From positions 124,001 to 188,000 of the forward strand of contig NZ_SOZH01000005.1 in assembly GCF_004519295.1 (NCBI RefSeq): a stretch of 64,000 nt of DNA, given 5' to 3'. Shown here piece after piece: positions 17,877 through 26,980 of the stretch. A program made the translations under genes and the position numbers. The DNA is from Cellulosimicrobium funkei (GTDB lineage Bacteria; Actinomycetota; Actinomycetes; Actinomycetales; Cellulomonadaceae). Under the pieces are notes generated by a model. It did not search any database, was not told the origin of the DNA, and saw nothing but the letters and a program-made list of their open reading frames with translations. How positions within the stretch are numbered: position 1 is the stretch's first letter; each line of letters opens with the position of its first letter.

Positions 17877-18748
17877 GCCCCACGATCGCGTCCCCACGAG
17901 GGACCGGGCTGGACAAGGTGGTCGCGTCCGCGGCCGAGGCCGTCGCGGACGTGCCCGACGGCGCGTCGCTCGCCGTCGGCGGGTTCGGCCTGTGCGGCAA
18001 CCCGATCGCGCTCATCGAGGCGCTGCTCGCCCAGGGCACGCGCGACCTGTGGGTCGTGAGCAACAACTGCGGGGTCGACGACTGGGGCCTGGGCGTCCTG
18101 CTCGGCGCCGGCCGCATCCGGAAGATGACGAGCTCGTACGTCGGGGAGAACAAGGAGTTCGAGCGGCAGTTCCTCTCGGGCGAGCTCGAGCTCGAGCTCA
18201 CCCCGCAGGGCACGCTCGCCGAGAAGCTGCGCGCCGGCGGCGCGGGCATCGCCGGGTTCTGGACGCGCACCGGCGTCGGCACGCAGGTCGCCGAGGGCGG
18301 CCTGCCCCAGCGGTACGACGGCGCGGGCGGCGTCGCGCAGGCGAGCGCACCCAAGGAGGTGCGCACGTTCGGCGTCGGCCCGCGCGGTCGCGACGGCGCG
18401 TTCGCCGGCGAGGCCGAGTTCGTGCTCGAGGACGCGATCACCACCGACTACGCGCTCGTGCACGCCCTGCGCGGCGACCGGCACGGCAACCTCGTGTTCC
18501 ACCGCTCGGCCCGCAACTTCTCCCCGCTCGCCGCGATGGCGGGCCGCGTGTGCGTCGCGCAGGTCGAGGAGCTCGTCGAGCCCGGCGAGCTCGACCCCGA
18601 CGCCGTGCACCTGCCCGGCGTGTTCGTGCACCGCGTCGTCGAGGTGGGGCCCGACGTCCCCAAGCGGATCGAGCGCCGCACCGTGCGCTCGGCCGCCACC
18701 GACCAGCCCGCGCCGTCGGGCACCGCGACCAGCACGAAGGAGGGCTGA
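17873..18748 (+). CDS. scoA: 3-oxoacid CoA-transferase subunit A
   Basis: 291 residues. The family I CoA-transferase alpha subunit is recognised by DGASLAVGGFGLCGNPIALIE and RKMTSSYVGENKEFERQFLSG, then GTLAEKLRAGGAGI and GFWTRTGVGT. It forms an enzyme with the product of the next gene and moves CoA from succinyl-CoA (or another donor) to acetoacetate. It is somewhat longer than usual (family about 230-245) because of a C-terminal tail rich in Pro, Ser and Thr. The ATG overlaps the hydrolase stop. Confidence 0.92.
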   Translation: MSPTIASPRGTGLDKVVASAAEAVADVPDGASLAVGGFGLCGNPIALIEALLAQGTRDLWVVSNNCGVDDWGLGVLLGAGRIRKMTSSYVGENKEFERQFLSGELELELTPQGTLAEKLRAGGAGIAGFWTRTGVGTQVAEGGLPQRYDGAGGVAQASAPKEVRTFGVGPRGRDGAFAGEAEFVLEDAITTDYALVHALRGDRHGNLVFHRSARNFSPLAAMAGRVCVAQVEELVEPGELDPDAVHLPGVFVHRVVEVGPDVPKRIERRTVRSAATDQPAPSGTATSTKEG

Positions 18749-18751
18749 GCC

Positions 18752-19456
18752 GTGCCGCTCACCCGCGACGAGATGGCCGCGCGCGCCGCGCGCGAGCTCC
18801 AGGACGGCTGGTACGTCAACCTCGGCATCGGCCTGCCGACGCTCGTGCCCAACTACGTGCCCGAGGACAAGCACCTCGTGCTCCAGTCGGAGAACGGGAT
18901 CCTCGGCGTCGGGCCGTACCCGACCGAGGACGCCGTCGACCCCGACCTCATCAACGCCGGGAAGGAGACCGTCACCGTCCTGCCGGGCGCCGCGTTCTTC
19001 GACTCCGCGCTGAGCTTCGGCATGATCCGCGGCGGCAAGATCGACGCCGCGATCCTCGGCGGCATGCAGGTCTCCGAGACGGGCGACCTCGCCAACTGGA
19101 TGATCCCCGGCAAGATGGTCAAGGGCCCCGGCGGAGCGATGGACCTCGTGCACGGGGCGGGTCGCGTGATCGTGCTCATGGAGCACGTGGCGCGCGACGG
19201 GTCGCCCAAGATCCTGCGCTCGTGCTCGCTGCCCCTCACGGGGCGCGGGGTCGTGCACCGGGTCATCACCGACCTCGCGGTGATCGACGTGACGCCCGAC
19301 GGGCTCGTCCTGCGCGAGACCGCACCCGGCGTGAGCGTCGACGACGTGCGGGCCGCGACCGAGCCCGACCTCGCCGTCGCGTTCGACGACGCCCCGCTCG
19401 ACGTCGCCGACGCCGGCCCAGGACCGTCCACGCGGGCCGCGGGGACGCCGTCGTGA
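18752..19456 (+). CDS. scoB: 3-oxoacid CoA-transferase subunit B
   Basis: 234 residues. The beta subunit carries the catalytic Glu47 in SENGILG and the family blocks [37 protein letters not shown] and [19 protein letters not shown]. With ScoA it makes acetoacetyl-CoA, the substrate of the thiolase at 20607. GTG start 3 nt after the scoA stop; the region between reads GGAGGGCTGAGCC, which supplies the ribosome site. Confidence 0.93.
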   Translation: MPLTRDEMAARAARELQDGWYVNLGIGLPTLVPNYVPEDKHLVLQSENGILGVGPYPTEDAVDPDLINAGKETVTVLPGAAFFDSALSFGMIRGGKIDAAILGGMQVSETGDLANWMIPGKMVKGPGGAMDLVHGAGRVIVLMEHVARDGSPKILRSCSLPLTGRGVVHRVITDLAVIDVTPDGLVLRETAPGVSVDDVRAATEPDLAVAFDDAPLDVADAGPGPSTRAAGTPS

Positions 19457-20610
19457 CTCGCGACGTGCTGCGCCGCGACGTCCCGACCCCGCGCGGTCGG
19501 GAGCACGTGCGCGAGGTCGCCGCCGAGGGTGCGGCCCGCGCGACGGTCCTGCTCGTGCACGGCAACTGCTCGTCGTCGGCGTTCTTCGACCCGCTGCTGC
19601 GCGCGCTCCCCGCCGACGTGCGCGGCGTCGCCGTCGACCTGCGCGGGTACGGCGACGCCGAGCCCCGGCCCGTCGACGCGACCCGAGGCGTGCGGGACTT
19701 CGCCGACGACGTCGCGGCCGTCCTCGACGCGCTCGACCTCGCGCGCCCGCTCGTCGCCGTCGCGCACTCCGCGGGGGCGGGCGTCGTGCTGCAGCTCGCG
19801 ACCGACCGGCCCGACCTGTTCGACGCGATCCTCCTCGAGGCGCCCATGTCGCCGTACGGGTTCGGCGGCACGCGCGACGTCGCCGGGACGCCGCTCTCCC
19901 CCGACTTCGCAGGCTCGGGCGGCGGCACGGCGAACCCGGCGTTCGTCGCGGCGCTCGCCGCAGGTGACCGCAGCGAGGACGCCGGGTCGCCCCGCGACGT
20001 GCTGCGCCGCTTCTACGTCGCCGACCCGGCCGCGCTCGGCGAGCCGCTCGGCGCGCTCGAGGAGCTCCTGCTCGACTCCGTGCTCTCCACGCGCACGGGC
20101 GACGACAGCTACCCGGGCGACCGGGCTCCGTCGGGCACGTGGCCCGGCGTGGCGCCCGGGACGCGCGGCATGAACAACGCGATCAGCGCGAAGTACTGCG
20201 ACCTGTCCGGCTTCGCGACGTCCGGCGCCACCGCGCCCGTGCTGTGGGTGCGCGGCGACGCCGACGCGATCGTCTCGGACACGTCGCTGTTCGACCTCGC
20301 GCAGCTCGGCGCGCTCGGCGCCGTCCCTGGCTGGCCCGGGGCCGAGACGCACCCGCCGCAGCCGATGGTCGCGCAGACCCGGGCCGTCCTCGACGCCTAT
20401 GCGGCCGCGGGCGGGCGGTACCGTGAGGAGGTGCGGCCCGGCGTCGGGCACAGCCCCCACCTCGAGGAGCCGGACGTGTTCCTCGGGCTCCTGCTCGGGC
20501 TGGTCGACACTGCCGTTGCCGACGTCGACGCCGCCGCCGCACGAGCGGGCGCCACACCCCCGGCGCCCGCGCAGACACCGCCGTCCGCACCCCTGGAGGT
20601 CCAGCCGTGA
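19453..20610 (+). CDS. Second alpha/beta hydrolase of the operon
   Basis: 385 residues. [14 protein letters not shown] (oxyanion turn), nucleophile elbow AHSAGAG and C-terminal catalytic His in [11 protein letters not shown] define an alpha/beta hydrolase, with a long insertion around residues 140-250 that would form the lid. There is no signal peptide. The tail is rich in Ala, Pro and Thr. It is coupled by 4-bp overlaps to scoB and the thiolase, so it probably acts in the same pathway, for example on a hydroxyalkanoate ester or CoA thioester. It is not closely similar to the hydrolase at 16815. Confidence 0.75.
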   Translation: MTRDVLRRDVPTPRGREHVREVAAEGAARATVLLVHGNCSSSAFFDPLLRALPADVRGVAVDLRGYGDAEPRPVDATRGVRDFADDVAAVLDALDLARPLVAVAHSAGAGVVLQLATDRPDLFDAILLEAPMSPYGFGGTRDVAGTPLSPDFAGSGGGTANPAFVAALAAGDRSEDAGSPRDVLRRFYVADPAALGEPLGALEELLLDSVLSTRTGDDSYPGDRAPSGTWPGVAPGTRGMNNAISAKYCDLSGFATSGATAPVLWVRGDADAIVSDTSLFDLAQLGALGAVPGWPGAETHPPQPMVAQTRAVLDAYAAAGGRYREEVRPGVGHSPHLEEPDVFLGLLLGLVDTAVADVDAAAARAGATPPAPAQTPPSAPLEVQP

Positions 20611-21812
20611 GCACCACCACCCCGCACTCCCCCGACGACGTCGTGGTCGTCGCCGCCGCCCGCACGCCCCAGGGCCGACTCAAGGGCTCCCTCGCCGCGC
20701 TGACGGCGGTCGAGCTCGGCGCCGTCGCCGCGCGCGCCGCGATCGAGCGCTCGGGCCTCGGCACGGACGCCGTCGACGCCGTCGTGCTCGGCCAGGTGCT
20801 CCAGGCCGGGGCGGGCCAGAACCCCGCGCGCCAGACGGCCGCCGCCGCGGGCGTGGGCTGGGACGTGCCCGCCGTGACGGTGAACAAGGTGTGCCTCTCG
20901 GGGCTCACCGCCGTCATCGACGGCACCCGGATGATCCGCTCCGGCGAGGCGGAGGTCGTGCTCGTCGGCGGCCAGGAGTCCATGACCAACGCGCCGCACC
21001 TGCTCCCCGGGTCGCGCGCCGGGTTCGCGTTCGGGGACGCGACGCTCGTCGACGCCGTCGCGCGCGACGGGCTCACCGACGCGTTCGATCACGCCTCCAT
21101 GGGCGTCTCGACCGAGCGCACGAACGTGGGCGACGTGTTCGTCTCCCGCGAGGAGCAGGACGCCGTCGCGGCGGCCTCGCACCAGCGCGCCGCGGCCGCG
21201 GCGAAGGACGGCCTGTTCGACGCCGAGCTCGCCCCCGTGTGCGTCCCGCAGCGCCGGGGCGAGCCGGTCGAGGTGCGCGACGACGAGGGGGTACGCCCCG
21301 ACACGACGGTCGAGGGCCTCGCGCGCCTGCGCCCCGCGTTCGACCCCGAGGGCACCATCACCGCGGGCAACGCGTCGCAGATCTCCGACGGCGCCGCCGC
21401 GCTCGTGCTGACCACCCGCGCCCGGGCCGAGTCCGCAGGCGCGCCGGTGCTCGCGACCGTGCGGGTGTGGGGGCAGGTCGCCGGCCCCGACACGTCGCTG
21501 CACTCCCAGCCCGCGCGCGCGATCCGGCAGGCCCTCGACCGGGCCGGGTGGACGGTCGACGACCTCGACCTCGTCGAGATCAACGAGGCCTTCGCGACCG
21601 TCGTCGCGGTCTCCACGCGCGTGCTCGGCGTCTCGCCCGACGTCGTCAACGTGCACGGCGGCGGCATCTCGCTCGGGCACCCCATCGGCGCGTCCGGCGC
21701 CCGCCTCGCCGTGCACGCGGCGCACGAGCTCGCGCGCCGCGGGGGCGGGCGCGTCGCCGTCGGGCTGTGCGGCGGCGGGGGCCAGGGCGAGGCGCTGCTG
21801 CTCGAGGCGTAG
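20607..21812 (+). CDS. Acetyl-CoA acetyltransferase (thiolase)
   Basis: 401 residues with all thiolase landmarks: acyl-accepting Cys96 in NKVCLSG, NEAFA, the GGGISLGHPIGASGAR histidine motif, and the C-terminal catalytic Cys in GLCGGGGQGEA. It cleaves acetoacetyl-CoA to two acetyl-CoA in the degradative direction and closes the operon. The GTG start overlaps the hydrolase stop. A hairpin terminator follows at 21839. Confidence 0.94.
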   Translation: MSTTTPHSPDDVVVVAAARTPQGRLKGSLAALTAVELGAVAARAAIERSGLGTDAVDAVVLGQVLQAGAGQNPARQTAAAAGVGWDVPAVTVNKVCLSGLTAVIDGTRMIRSGEAEVVLVGGQESMTNAPHLLPGSRAGFAFGDATLVDAVARDGLTDAFDHASMGVSTERTNVGDVFVSREEQDAVAAASHQRAAAAAKDGLFDAELAPVCVPQRRGEPVEVRDDEGVRPDTTVEGLARLRPAFDPEGTITAGNASQISDGAAALVLTTRARAESAGAPVLATVRVWGQVAGPDTSLHSQPARAIRQALDRAGWTVDDLDLVEINEAFATVVAVSTRVLGVSPDVVNVHGGGISLGHPIGASGARLAVHAAHELARRGGGRVAVGLCGGGGQGEALLLEA

Positions 21813-21838
21813 GGCTCGCCCGGGTCCGGTGGGACGAC

Positions 21839-21875
21839 GGCGCCCCGGCCGTTCGAGGGGACGGCTCGGGGCGCC
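21839..21875 (+). terminator. Terminator of the 13-gene operon
   Basis: Inverted repeat with arms 21839-21852 and 21861-21875, 14 paired bases with one bulge and an 8-nt loop. No T-tract follows, as is common in actinobacteria. Confidence 0.55.
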
Positions 21876-21880
21876 GCGCC

Positions 21881-21886
21881 TACGAT
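21881..21886 (+). promoter_or_regulatory. -10 element, leaderless transcript at 21893
   Basis: TACGAT sits 6 nt before the GTG at 21893; no ribosome site is present. Confidence 0.5.
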
Positions 21887-21892
21887 CGCGAG

Positions 21893-23653
21893 GTGCAGCC
21901 CACCACGACGGAGACCCGCGCCCCCGAGCCCGTCGACGAGGAGCGCCCCCGGCACGGCGCGTGGGGGCGGTGGCTCCGGCGGTTCTCCGCCACCGGGCTC
22001 GTGGTCGCGCTCGCCTGGTTCTGCCTGTCGTTCACGCCGTCGCTCATCCCGCGCGCCTGGTACTACCAGGCCGTGATCTCGGGCGTGAGCGCCGTCGGCG
22101 GGTACGCCGTCGGCGCGCTCGTCGAGTGGTTCGCCGTGAAGGTCGGGCTGCGGATCCGGTGGACCGCGCGCGCGAGCCGGATCGCGTGGTGGGTGCTCGC
22201 CGGGGCGACCGTCGTGCTCGTGCCGCTGGCGCTGATCCTCGGGGCGCGGCGCCAGATCGAGCTGCGGCACCTGTTCGGCATGTCGGAGGACGTCCCCGGG
22301 CGCGAGGTCGTCACGCTGCTCGCGGCGCTCGCCGTCGCGCTGCTCGTGCTGCAAGCAGGCCGGGGCCTGCGCCGCGTCGCCCGGTGGCTGAGCGTCCTCG
22401 CCGGCAAGGTCGTGCCCGCCCCCGTGGCGCGGTTCGTCAGCGGCGTCGCCGTCGCCGTCGTGGTGGTCCTCCTGTTCAACGGCGTCATCTGGTCGGGCAC
22501 GCTCAGCGCGCTGAACTCGGTCTACGCGGCAGCGAACGCCGAGATCAGCCCCCGGCTCACGCCCCCGACGCTCCCCGAGCGGTCCGGCTCCCCCGACTCC
22601 CTCGAGTCCTGGGACTCGCTCGGCGCGGAGGGGCGCAAGTTCGTCGTCTCCGGCCCGACCCTCGACGAGCTGCGCGCGTTCGCCGCGGCGGGCGCCGTCG
22701 TCGACCCCGCGGACGTGCGCGAGCCGATCCACGCGTACGCGGGCCTCGACCCCGAGGGCGACCTCGACGCCACGGCGGCCCGCGTCGTCGACGAGCTCGA
22801 CCGGACGGACGCCTGGGACCGGTCCGTCCTCGTCGTCGCGACCACGACCGGGACCGGCTGGGTGGACCCCGCCATGGTCGAGGCGCTCGAGCTCATGCAC
22901 GGCGGCGACACCGCGATCGCCAGCATGCAGTACTCCTACCTGCCGAGCTGGATCAGCTTCGTCGGCGACCGCTCGACCCCGCCCGCCGCGGGCAAGGCGC
23001 TGTTCGAGGCGGTGTACGCGCGGTGGTCGGACCTGCCCGAGGACGACCGCCCGCGCCTGCTCGCGTTCGGCATCTCGCTCGGGTCGTTCGGGATGCAGGG
23101 CGCGTTCAGCGGCGTGCAGGACGTCGAGGCGCGCTCCGACGGCGCGATGTTCACCGGGACGCCCGGGTTCACGCCGATGTGGCGCGAGCTCACCGACGCG
23201 CGCGACCCCGGGTCGCTCGAGTACGCCCCCGTGGTGGACGACGGCCGCCAGGTCCGCTGGGGCGACCCGGTCGCGACCGGCGTCGCCGACCTCTGGGGTC
23301 CCGGCCCGCGCTGGGACGAGCCGCGCGTCGTGTACCTCCAGCACGCGTCCGACGGCGTCACCTGGTGGGGTCCCGAGACGCTGTGGTCCGAGCCCGACTG
23401 GCTGCGCGAGCCGCGCGGGCCCGACGTGCTCGGCGACGTGCGCTGGTACCCGTTCGTCACGTTCTGGCAGCTCACGGGCGACCTGTTCGTCGCGGCAGCG
23501 TCCGACATCCCGCCCGGCCACGGGCACGTCTACCAGCTCGAGTACGCCGACGGCTTCGCCGCGCTGCACGCGCCCGACGGCTGGACCGACGCCGACACCG
23601 CGCGCCTCAAGGACGCGATGGTCGCGCCCGTCGAGGGCGGCTCGATCGGCTGA
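21893..23653 (+). CDS. Membrane-anchored alpha/beta-hydrolase-like protein
   Basis: 586 residues. Four hydrophobic segments in the first 210 residues (for example FSATGLVVALAWFCLSFTPS and FVSGVAVAVVVVLLFNGVIW) anchor a large soluble domain. That domain has an alpha/beta-hydrolase-like core with FGISLGSFGMQGAFSG at the nucleophile position, followed by FTGTPGF and an HGHVYQLEYADG ending. Proteins of this architecture are widespread in actinobacteria without assigned function. It lies between the hydroxybutyrate operon and the glyoxylate genes but has its own leaderless promoter, so a role in that pathway is not shown. Confidence 0.8.
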   Translation: MQPTTTETRAPEPVDEERPRHGAWGRWLRRFSATGLVVALAWFCLSFTPSLIPRAWYYQAVISGVSAVGGYAVGALVEWFAVKVGLRIRWTARASRIAWWVLAGATVVLVPLALILGARRQIELRHLFGMSEDVPGREVVTLLAALAVALLVLQAGRGLRRVARWLSVLAGKVVPAPVARFVSGVAVAVVVVLLFNGVIWSGTLSALNSVYAAANAEISPRLTPPTLPERSGSPDSLESWDSLGAEGRKFVVSGPTLDELRAFAAAGAVVDPADVREPIHAYAGLDPEGDLDATAARVVDELDRTDAWDRSVLVVATTTGTGWVDPAMVEALELMHGGDTAIASMQYSYLPSWISFVGDRSTPPAAGKALFEAVYARWSDLPEDDRPRLLAFGISLGSFGMQGAFSGVQDVEARSDGAMFTGTPGFTPMWRELTDARDPGSLEYAPVVDDGRQVRWGDPVATGVADLWGPGPRWDEPRVVYLQHASDGVTWWGPETLWSEPDWLREPRGPDVLGDVRWYPFVTFWQLTGDLFVAAASDIPPGHGHVYQLEYADGFAALHAPDGWTDADTARLKDAMVAPVEGGSIG

Positions 23654-23728
23654 CGGCCGACCGGCGTCCGCCGACCCGGCTCGCACGGAAGGCGCGCACC
23701 GGGCGGAGCGCGCGCAGGCACGGGCCGG

Positions 23729-25237
23729 CTAACCCGGCGCGTGGGCCTCGAGGAACGAGAAGACCTCGGTCTGGTCGACGCCCGGGAACGCGCCGGTCGG
23801 CATCGCCGCGAGCATCGACGCGTGCGGACGGGCGCTCGGCCACGCGTGGCCGGCCCAACGGTCGGCGAGGTCGTCGGGCGGGCGGCGGCAGCACGCGCCG
23901 TCGGGGCAGCGGGACACGAGCCGCTCGGTCGTGTCGCGCCCGAGGAACCACTTGACGTGCGCGAACGGGACGCCGACGCTCACGGAGAACTCGCCGTCGG
24001 CCGACGCCTGCACGCGCGACGTGCACCAGTAGGTGCCGCTCGGGGTGTCCGTGTACTGGCTGAACGGGCTGAGCCGGTCCTCGACCGCGAAGACGGTGCG
24101 CGCGGTCCAGCTCCGGCACACGTACTGCCCCTCGACCGCGCCGAGCGGGTCTGCGGGGAAGCGCACGCCGTCGTTCTCGTAGGCCTTGTGGATCACCCCG
24201 GACTCGTGCACCTTCATGAAGTGCACCGGGATGCCGAGGTGCTTCGTCGCGAGATTGGTGAACCGGTGCGCGGCGGTCTCGTACGACACCGCGAACGCGT
24301 CCCGGAGGTCCTCGATGGAGATCTCGCGCGCGTCCTTCGCGGCGCGCAGGGCCTTGACGGCGTGCCGCTCCGGCAGCAGGAGCGCCGCGGCGAGGTAGTT
24401 GGCCTCGACGCGCTGGCGGAGGAACTCGCGGTAGTCGCGCGGCTCCGCGTGCCCGAGCACGTGCGGCGCGAGCGCCTGGAGCAGCGCCGACGTCGCGTTG
24501 GACCGCCCGCGCATCCCGTTGCTCGGCAGGTACACGCGGCGGTGGCGCAGGTCGAGCACGGACCGGGTGGAGTGCGGCAGGTCGCCGACGTAGTGCAGCG
24601 TGAAGCCGAGGTGGGCGGCGAGGTCGGCCGCGACGCGCTGGGGCATCGGCCCGCCCGCGTGCCCGACGCCGTCGAGCAGCCCGGCCGCCGCGTCCTCGAG
24701 CTCGGGGAAGTAGTTGTCCTGCGCGCGCATGGTCGCGCGGAGCTCCGCGTTCGCGCGGCGCGCCTCCTCGGGCGTCGCAGCGCGCTCGGTGTGGAGGCGC
24801 TGGAGCTCGCGCTCGAGCGCGACGATGGTCTCGAGCGCGTCGGTGGGCAGCGACTTGCCCACCCGCACGGGCCGCAGCCCGAGCGCGTCGAAGAGCGGGC
24901 CGCGCTGGGCGCGCTCCAGCTCGATCTCGAGCGCGTCCCGGCGCGACGGCGCCTCCGGCGAGAGCAGGTCGTCGAGGCTCGCGCCGAGCGCGCGCGCCAC
25001 CGCCTGGAGCTGGCCGAACTTGGGCTCGCGCTTGCCGTTCTCGAGGAGCGACACCTGCGACGGCGCGCGGCCGATCGCGGCGCCGAGCTCGTCGAGCGTC
25101 ATGCCGCGCGCGGTGCGCAGGTGCCGGATCCTGCGGCCGATCGTCAGGGCGTCGGGCTCGCTCTCGAGCGGGATTTCCGCATGTTCCGCGATTCCGGCCG
25201 GTCGCGTCGTCGGGATAGCCATGACTGAGAGTGACAC
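23729..25237 (-). CDS. ramB: RamB-like XRE-family regulator of acetate/glyoxylate metabolism
   Basis: 502 residues. An N-terminal XRE helix-turn-helix (IGRRIRHLRTARGMTLDELG, then APSQVSLLENGKREP) precedes a helical part. An ImmA/IrrE-like region (RQRVEANYLAAALLLPE) and a Cys-rich C-terminal short-chain-fatty-acyl regulator domain (YVCRSWTAR, YWCTSRVQ, CPDGACCRRPP) follow. This is the architecture of Corynebacterium RamB, which represses acetate and glyoxylate genes. It is divergent from aceA, which strongly supports that role. The GTG at 25237 follows AAGGAG at 25244-25249 by 6 nt and is preferred to the ATG at 25222, which has no ribosome site. A longer frame upstream runs through aceA antisense and is rejected. 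Confidence 0.87.
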   Translation of the reverse strand: MSLSVMAIPTTRPAGIAEHAEIPLESEPDALTIGRRIRHLRTARGMTLDELGAAIGRAPSQVSLLENGKREPKFGQLQAVARALGASLDDLLSPEAPSRRDALEIELERAQRGPLFDALGLRPVRVGKSLPTDALETIVALERELQRLHTERAATPEEARRANAELRATMRAQDNYFPELEDAAAGLLDGVGHAGGPMPQRVAADLAAHLGFTLHYVGDLPHSTRSVLDLRHRRVYLPSNGMRGRSNATSALLQALAPHVLGHAEPRDYREFLRQRVEANYLAAALLLPERHAVKALRAAKDAREISIEDLRDAFAVSYETAAHRFTNLATKHLGIPVHFMKVHESGVIHKAYENDGVRFPADPLGAVEGQYVCRSWTARTVFAVEDRLSPFSQYTDTPSGTYWCTSRVQASADGEFSVSVGVPFAHVKWFLGRDTTERLVSRCPDGACCRRPPDDLADRWAGHAWPSARPHASMLAAMPTGAFPGVDQTEVFSFLEAHAPG

Positions 25238-25402
25238 GCGCCACTCCTTGCGCACAAGAGAAGAACCGCGTTTCTTTCGTTCGATCTGGCTTGAGAAGGG
25301 CTTGCGGGCGGGAGGAAGGTCGAAGCACGGACCTCGCCGAGGTCCACCGACCGGCCCGGCCGGCCCGCACCACGTGGGCCGGCGCACCACCAGGAGGCAC
25401 CC

Positions 25403-26845
25403 GTGAACAGGCCCACCATCGTCAGCCGCCGCTCCCCGTCCGAGTACGCGGGCGGCGCCCGCCCGCTCGGCGCCGTCGCGACGACGGCGACGGTCACCGG
25501 CCCCGGCACCGCCCCGACCTCCGGCGACACCGCGCGCCCGTCCGCCCGTCCGGGCGACCAGACGCAGAGCGCCGCCGACCTCGCCGCGCAGTGGGCGACC
25601 GACCCGCGCTGGGCCGGCCTGCAGCGCGACTACACGGCCGAGGACGTGGTCGCGCTGCGCGGCTCCGTGCGCGAGGAGCACACGCTCGCCCGCCGCGGCG
25701 CCGAGACGCTGTGGGACCTCATCCACACCGAGGAGTGGGTCGCCGCGCTCGGCGCGTTCACCGGCAACCAGGCCGTGCAGCAGGTGCGGGCGGGCCTCAA
25801 GGCGATCTACCTGTCCGGGTGGCAGGTCGCGGCCGACGCCAACCTGTCCGGCCAGACGTACCCCGACCAGTCGCTCTACCCCGCCAACTCCGTGCCCGCC
25901 GTCGTGCGCCGCATCAACAACGCGCTCCTGCGCGCGGACCAGATCGAGGCGGCCGAGCGCGCGGCGTCGGACGGGCAGCGGCCCGACCGCGACTGGCTCG
26001 CCCCGATCGTCGCCGACGCCGAGGCCGGGTTCGGCGGCCCGCTCAACGCCTACGAGCTCATGCACTCGATGATCGCCGCCGGCGCGGCGGGCGTGCACTG
26101 GGAGGACCAGCTCGCGTCCGAGAAGAAGTGCGGGCACCTCGGCGGCAAGGTGCTCGTGCCCACGAGCCAGCACATCCGCACGCTCAACGCCGCGCGCCTC
26201 GCGGCCGACGTCGCGGGCGTGCCGTCGATCGTCATCGCCCGCACGGACGCGCTCGCCGCGGACCTCCTCACGTCCGACGTCGACGAGCGCGACCAGCCGT
26301 TCCTCACCGGCGAGCGCACGTCCGAGGGCTTCTACCGGGTGCGCCCGGGATTCGACGCGGTCGTCGCGCGCGGCCTCGCGTACGCGCCGTACTCGGACCT
26401 CATCTGGGTCGAGACGGGCGAGCCCGACCTCGAGCTCGCGCGGACGTTCGCCGAGGCGATCCACGCGCAGCACCCGGGCAAGAAGCTCGCCTACAACTGC
26501 TCGCCGTCGTTCAACTGGAAGAAGCACCTCGACGACGCCCAGATCGCGAGCTTCCAGAAGGAGCTCGCCGCGATGGGCTACGCGTTCCAGTTCATCACGC
26601 TGGCCGGCTTCCACGCCGTCTCGCACTCCATGTTCGAGCTCGCGCGCGGGTACAACGAGCGCGCGATGTCCGCCTACGTCGAGCTGCAGGAGGCCGAGTT
26701 CGCCTCCGAGGCCGACGGCTACACCGCCACCCGCCACCAGCGGGAGGTCGGCACCGGCTACTTCGACCGGGTCGCCACGGCTCTCAACCCCGACGCCGCC
26801 ACCCTCGCGCTCGCCGGGTCCACCGAGACCGCCCAGTTCCACTAA
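25403..26845 (+). CDS. aceA: Isocitrate lyase
   Basis: 480 residues. The catalytic loop [10 protein letters not shown] (Cys near residue 240) and flanking blocks [26 protein letters not shown] and [12 protein letters not shown] are diagnostic. It splits isocitrate into succinate and glyoxylate, the first step of the glyoxylate shunt, allowing growth on acetyl-CoA-yielding substrates. GTG start 5 nt behind AGGAGG (25392-25397). Divergent from the RamB-like gene and 135 bp upstream of malate synthase, with an unusual repeat cluster between them. Confidence 0.96.
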   Translation: MNRPTIVSRRSPSEYAGGARPLGAVATTATVTGPGTAPTSGDTARPSARPGDQTQSAADLAAQWATDPRWAGLQRDYTAEDVVALRGSVREEHTLARRGAETLWDLIHTEEWVAALGAFTGNQAVQQVRAGLKAIYLSGWQVAADANLSGQTYPDQSLYPANSVPAVVRRINNALLRADQIEAAERAASDGQRPDRDWLAPIVADAEAGFGGPLNAYELMHSMIAAGAAGVHWEDQLASEKKCGHLGGKVLVPTSQHIRTLNAARLAADVAGVPSIVIARTDALAADLLTSDVDERDQPFLTGERTSEGFYRVRPGFDAVVARGLAYAPYSDLIWVETGEPDLELARTFAEAIHAQHPGKKLAYNCSPSFNWKKHLDDAQIASFQKELAAMGYAFQFITLAGFHAVSHSMFELARGYNERAMSAYVELQEAEFASEADGYTATRHQREVGTGYFDRVATALNPDAATLALAGSTETAQFH

Positions 26846-26853
26846 GCCCTCCT

Positions 26854-26959
26854 CGCGAGGTAGAGGAGCGGTCCCGCGAGGTAGAGGCCTGGTCATGACC
26901 GCGCCTCTACCTCGCGGGACCCAGGCCCTACCTCGGCCTACCCGAGCTCTACCTCGCGA
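26854..26959. repeat. Cluster of five GAGGTAGAG repeats between aceA and aceB
   Basis: Two copies read forward (about 26854 and 26874) and three read in reverse as CTCTACCTCG or CCTACCTCG (about 26903, 26926 and 26946). Arms 26871-26888 and 26903-26920 form a perfect 18-bp inverted repeat around a 14-nt loop that contains the palindrome GGTCATGACC. In RNA this would be a very stable hairpin and could limit read-through from aceA to aceB. The same unit occurs in tandem at 53749-53829. Confidence 0.85.
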
Positions 26960-26980
26960 CATCGACCTTCGGAGCACGCC

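Noticed and set aside
26891-26900. GGTCATGACC as a separate operator for a regulator of aceB
   Set aside because: It lies in the loop of the larger inverted repeat and is better explained as part of that structure.
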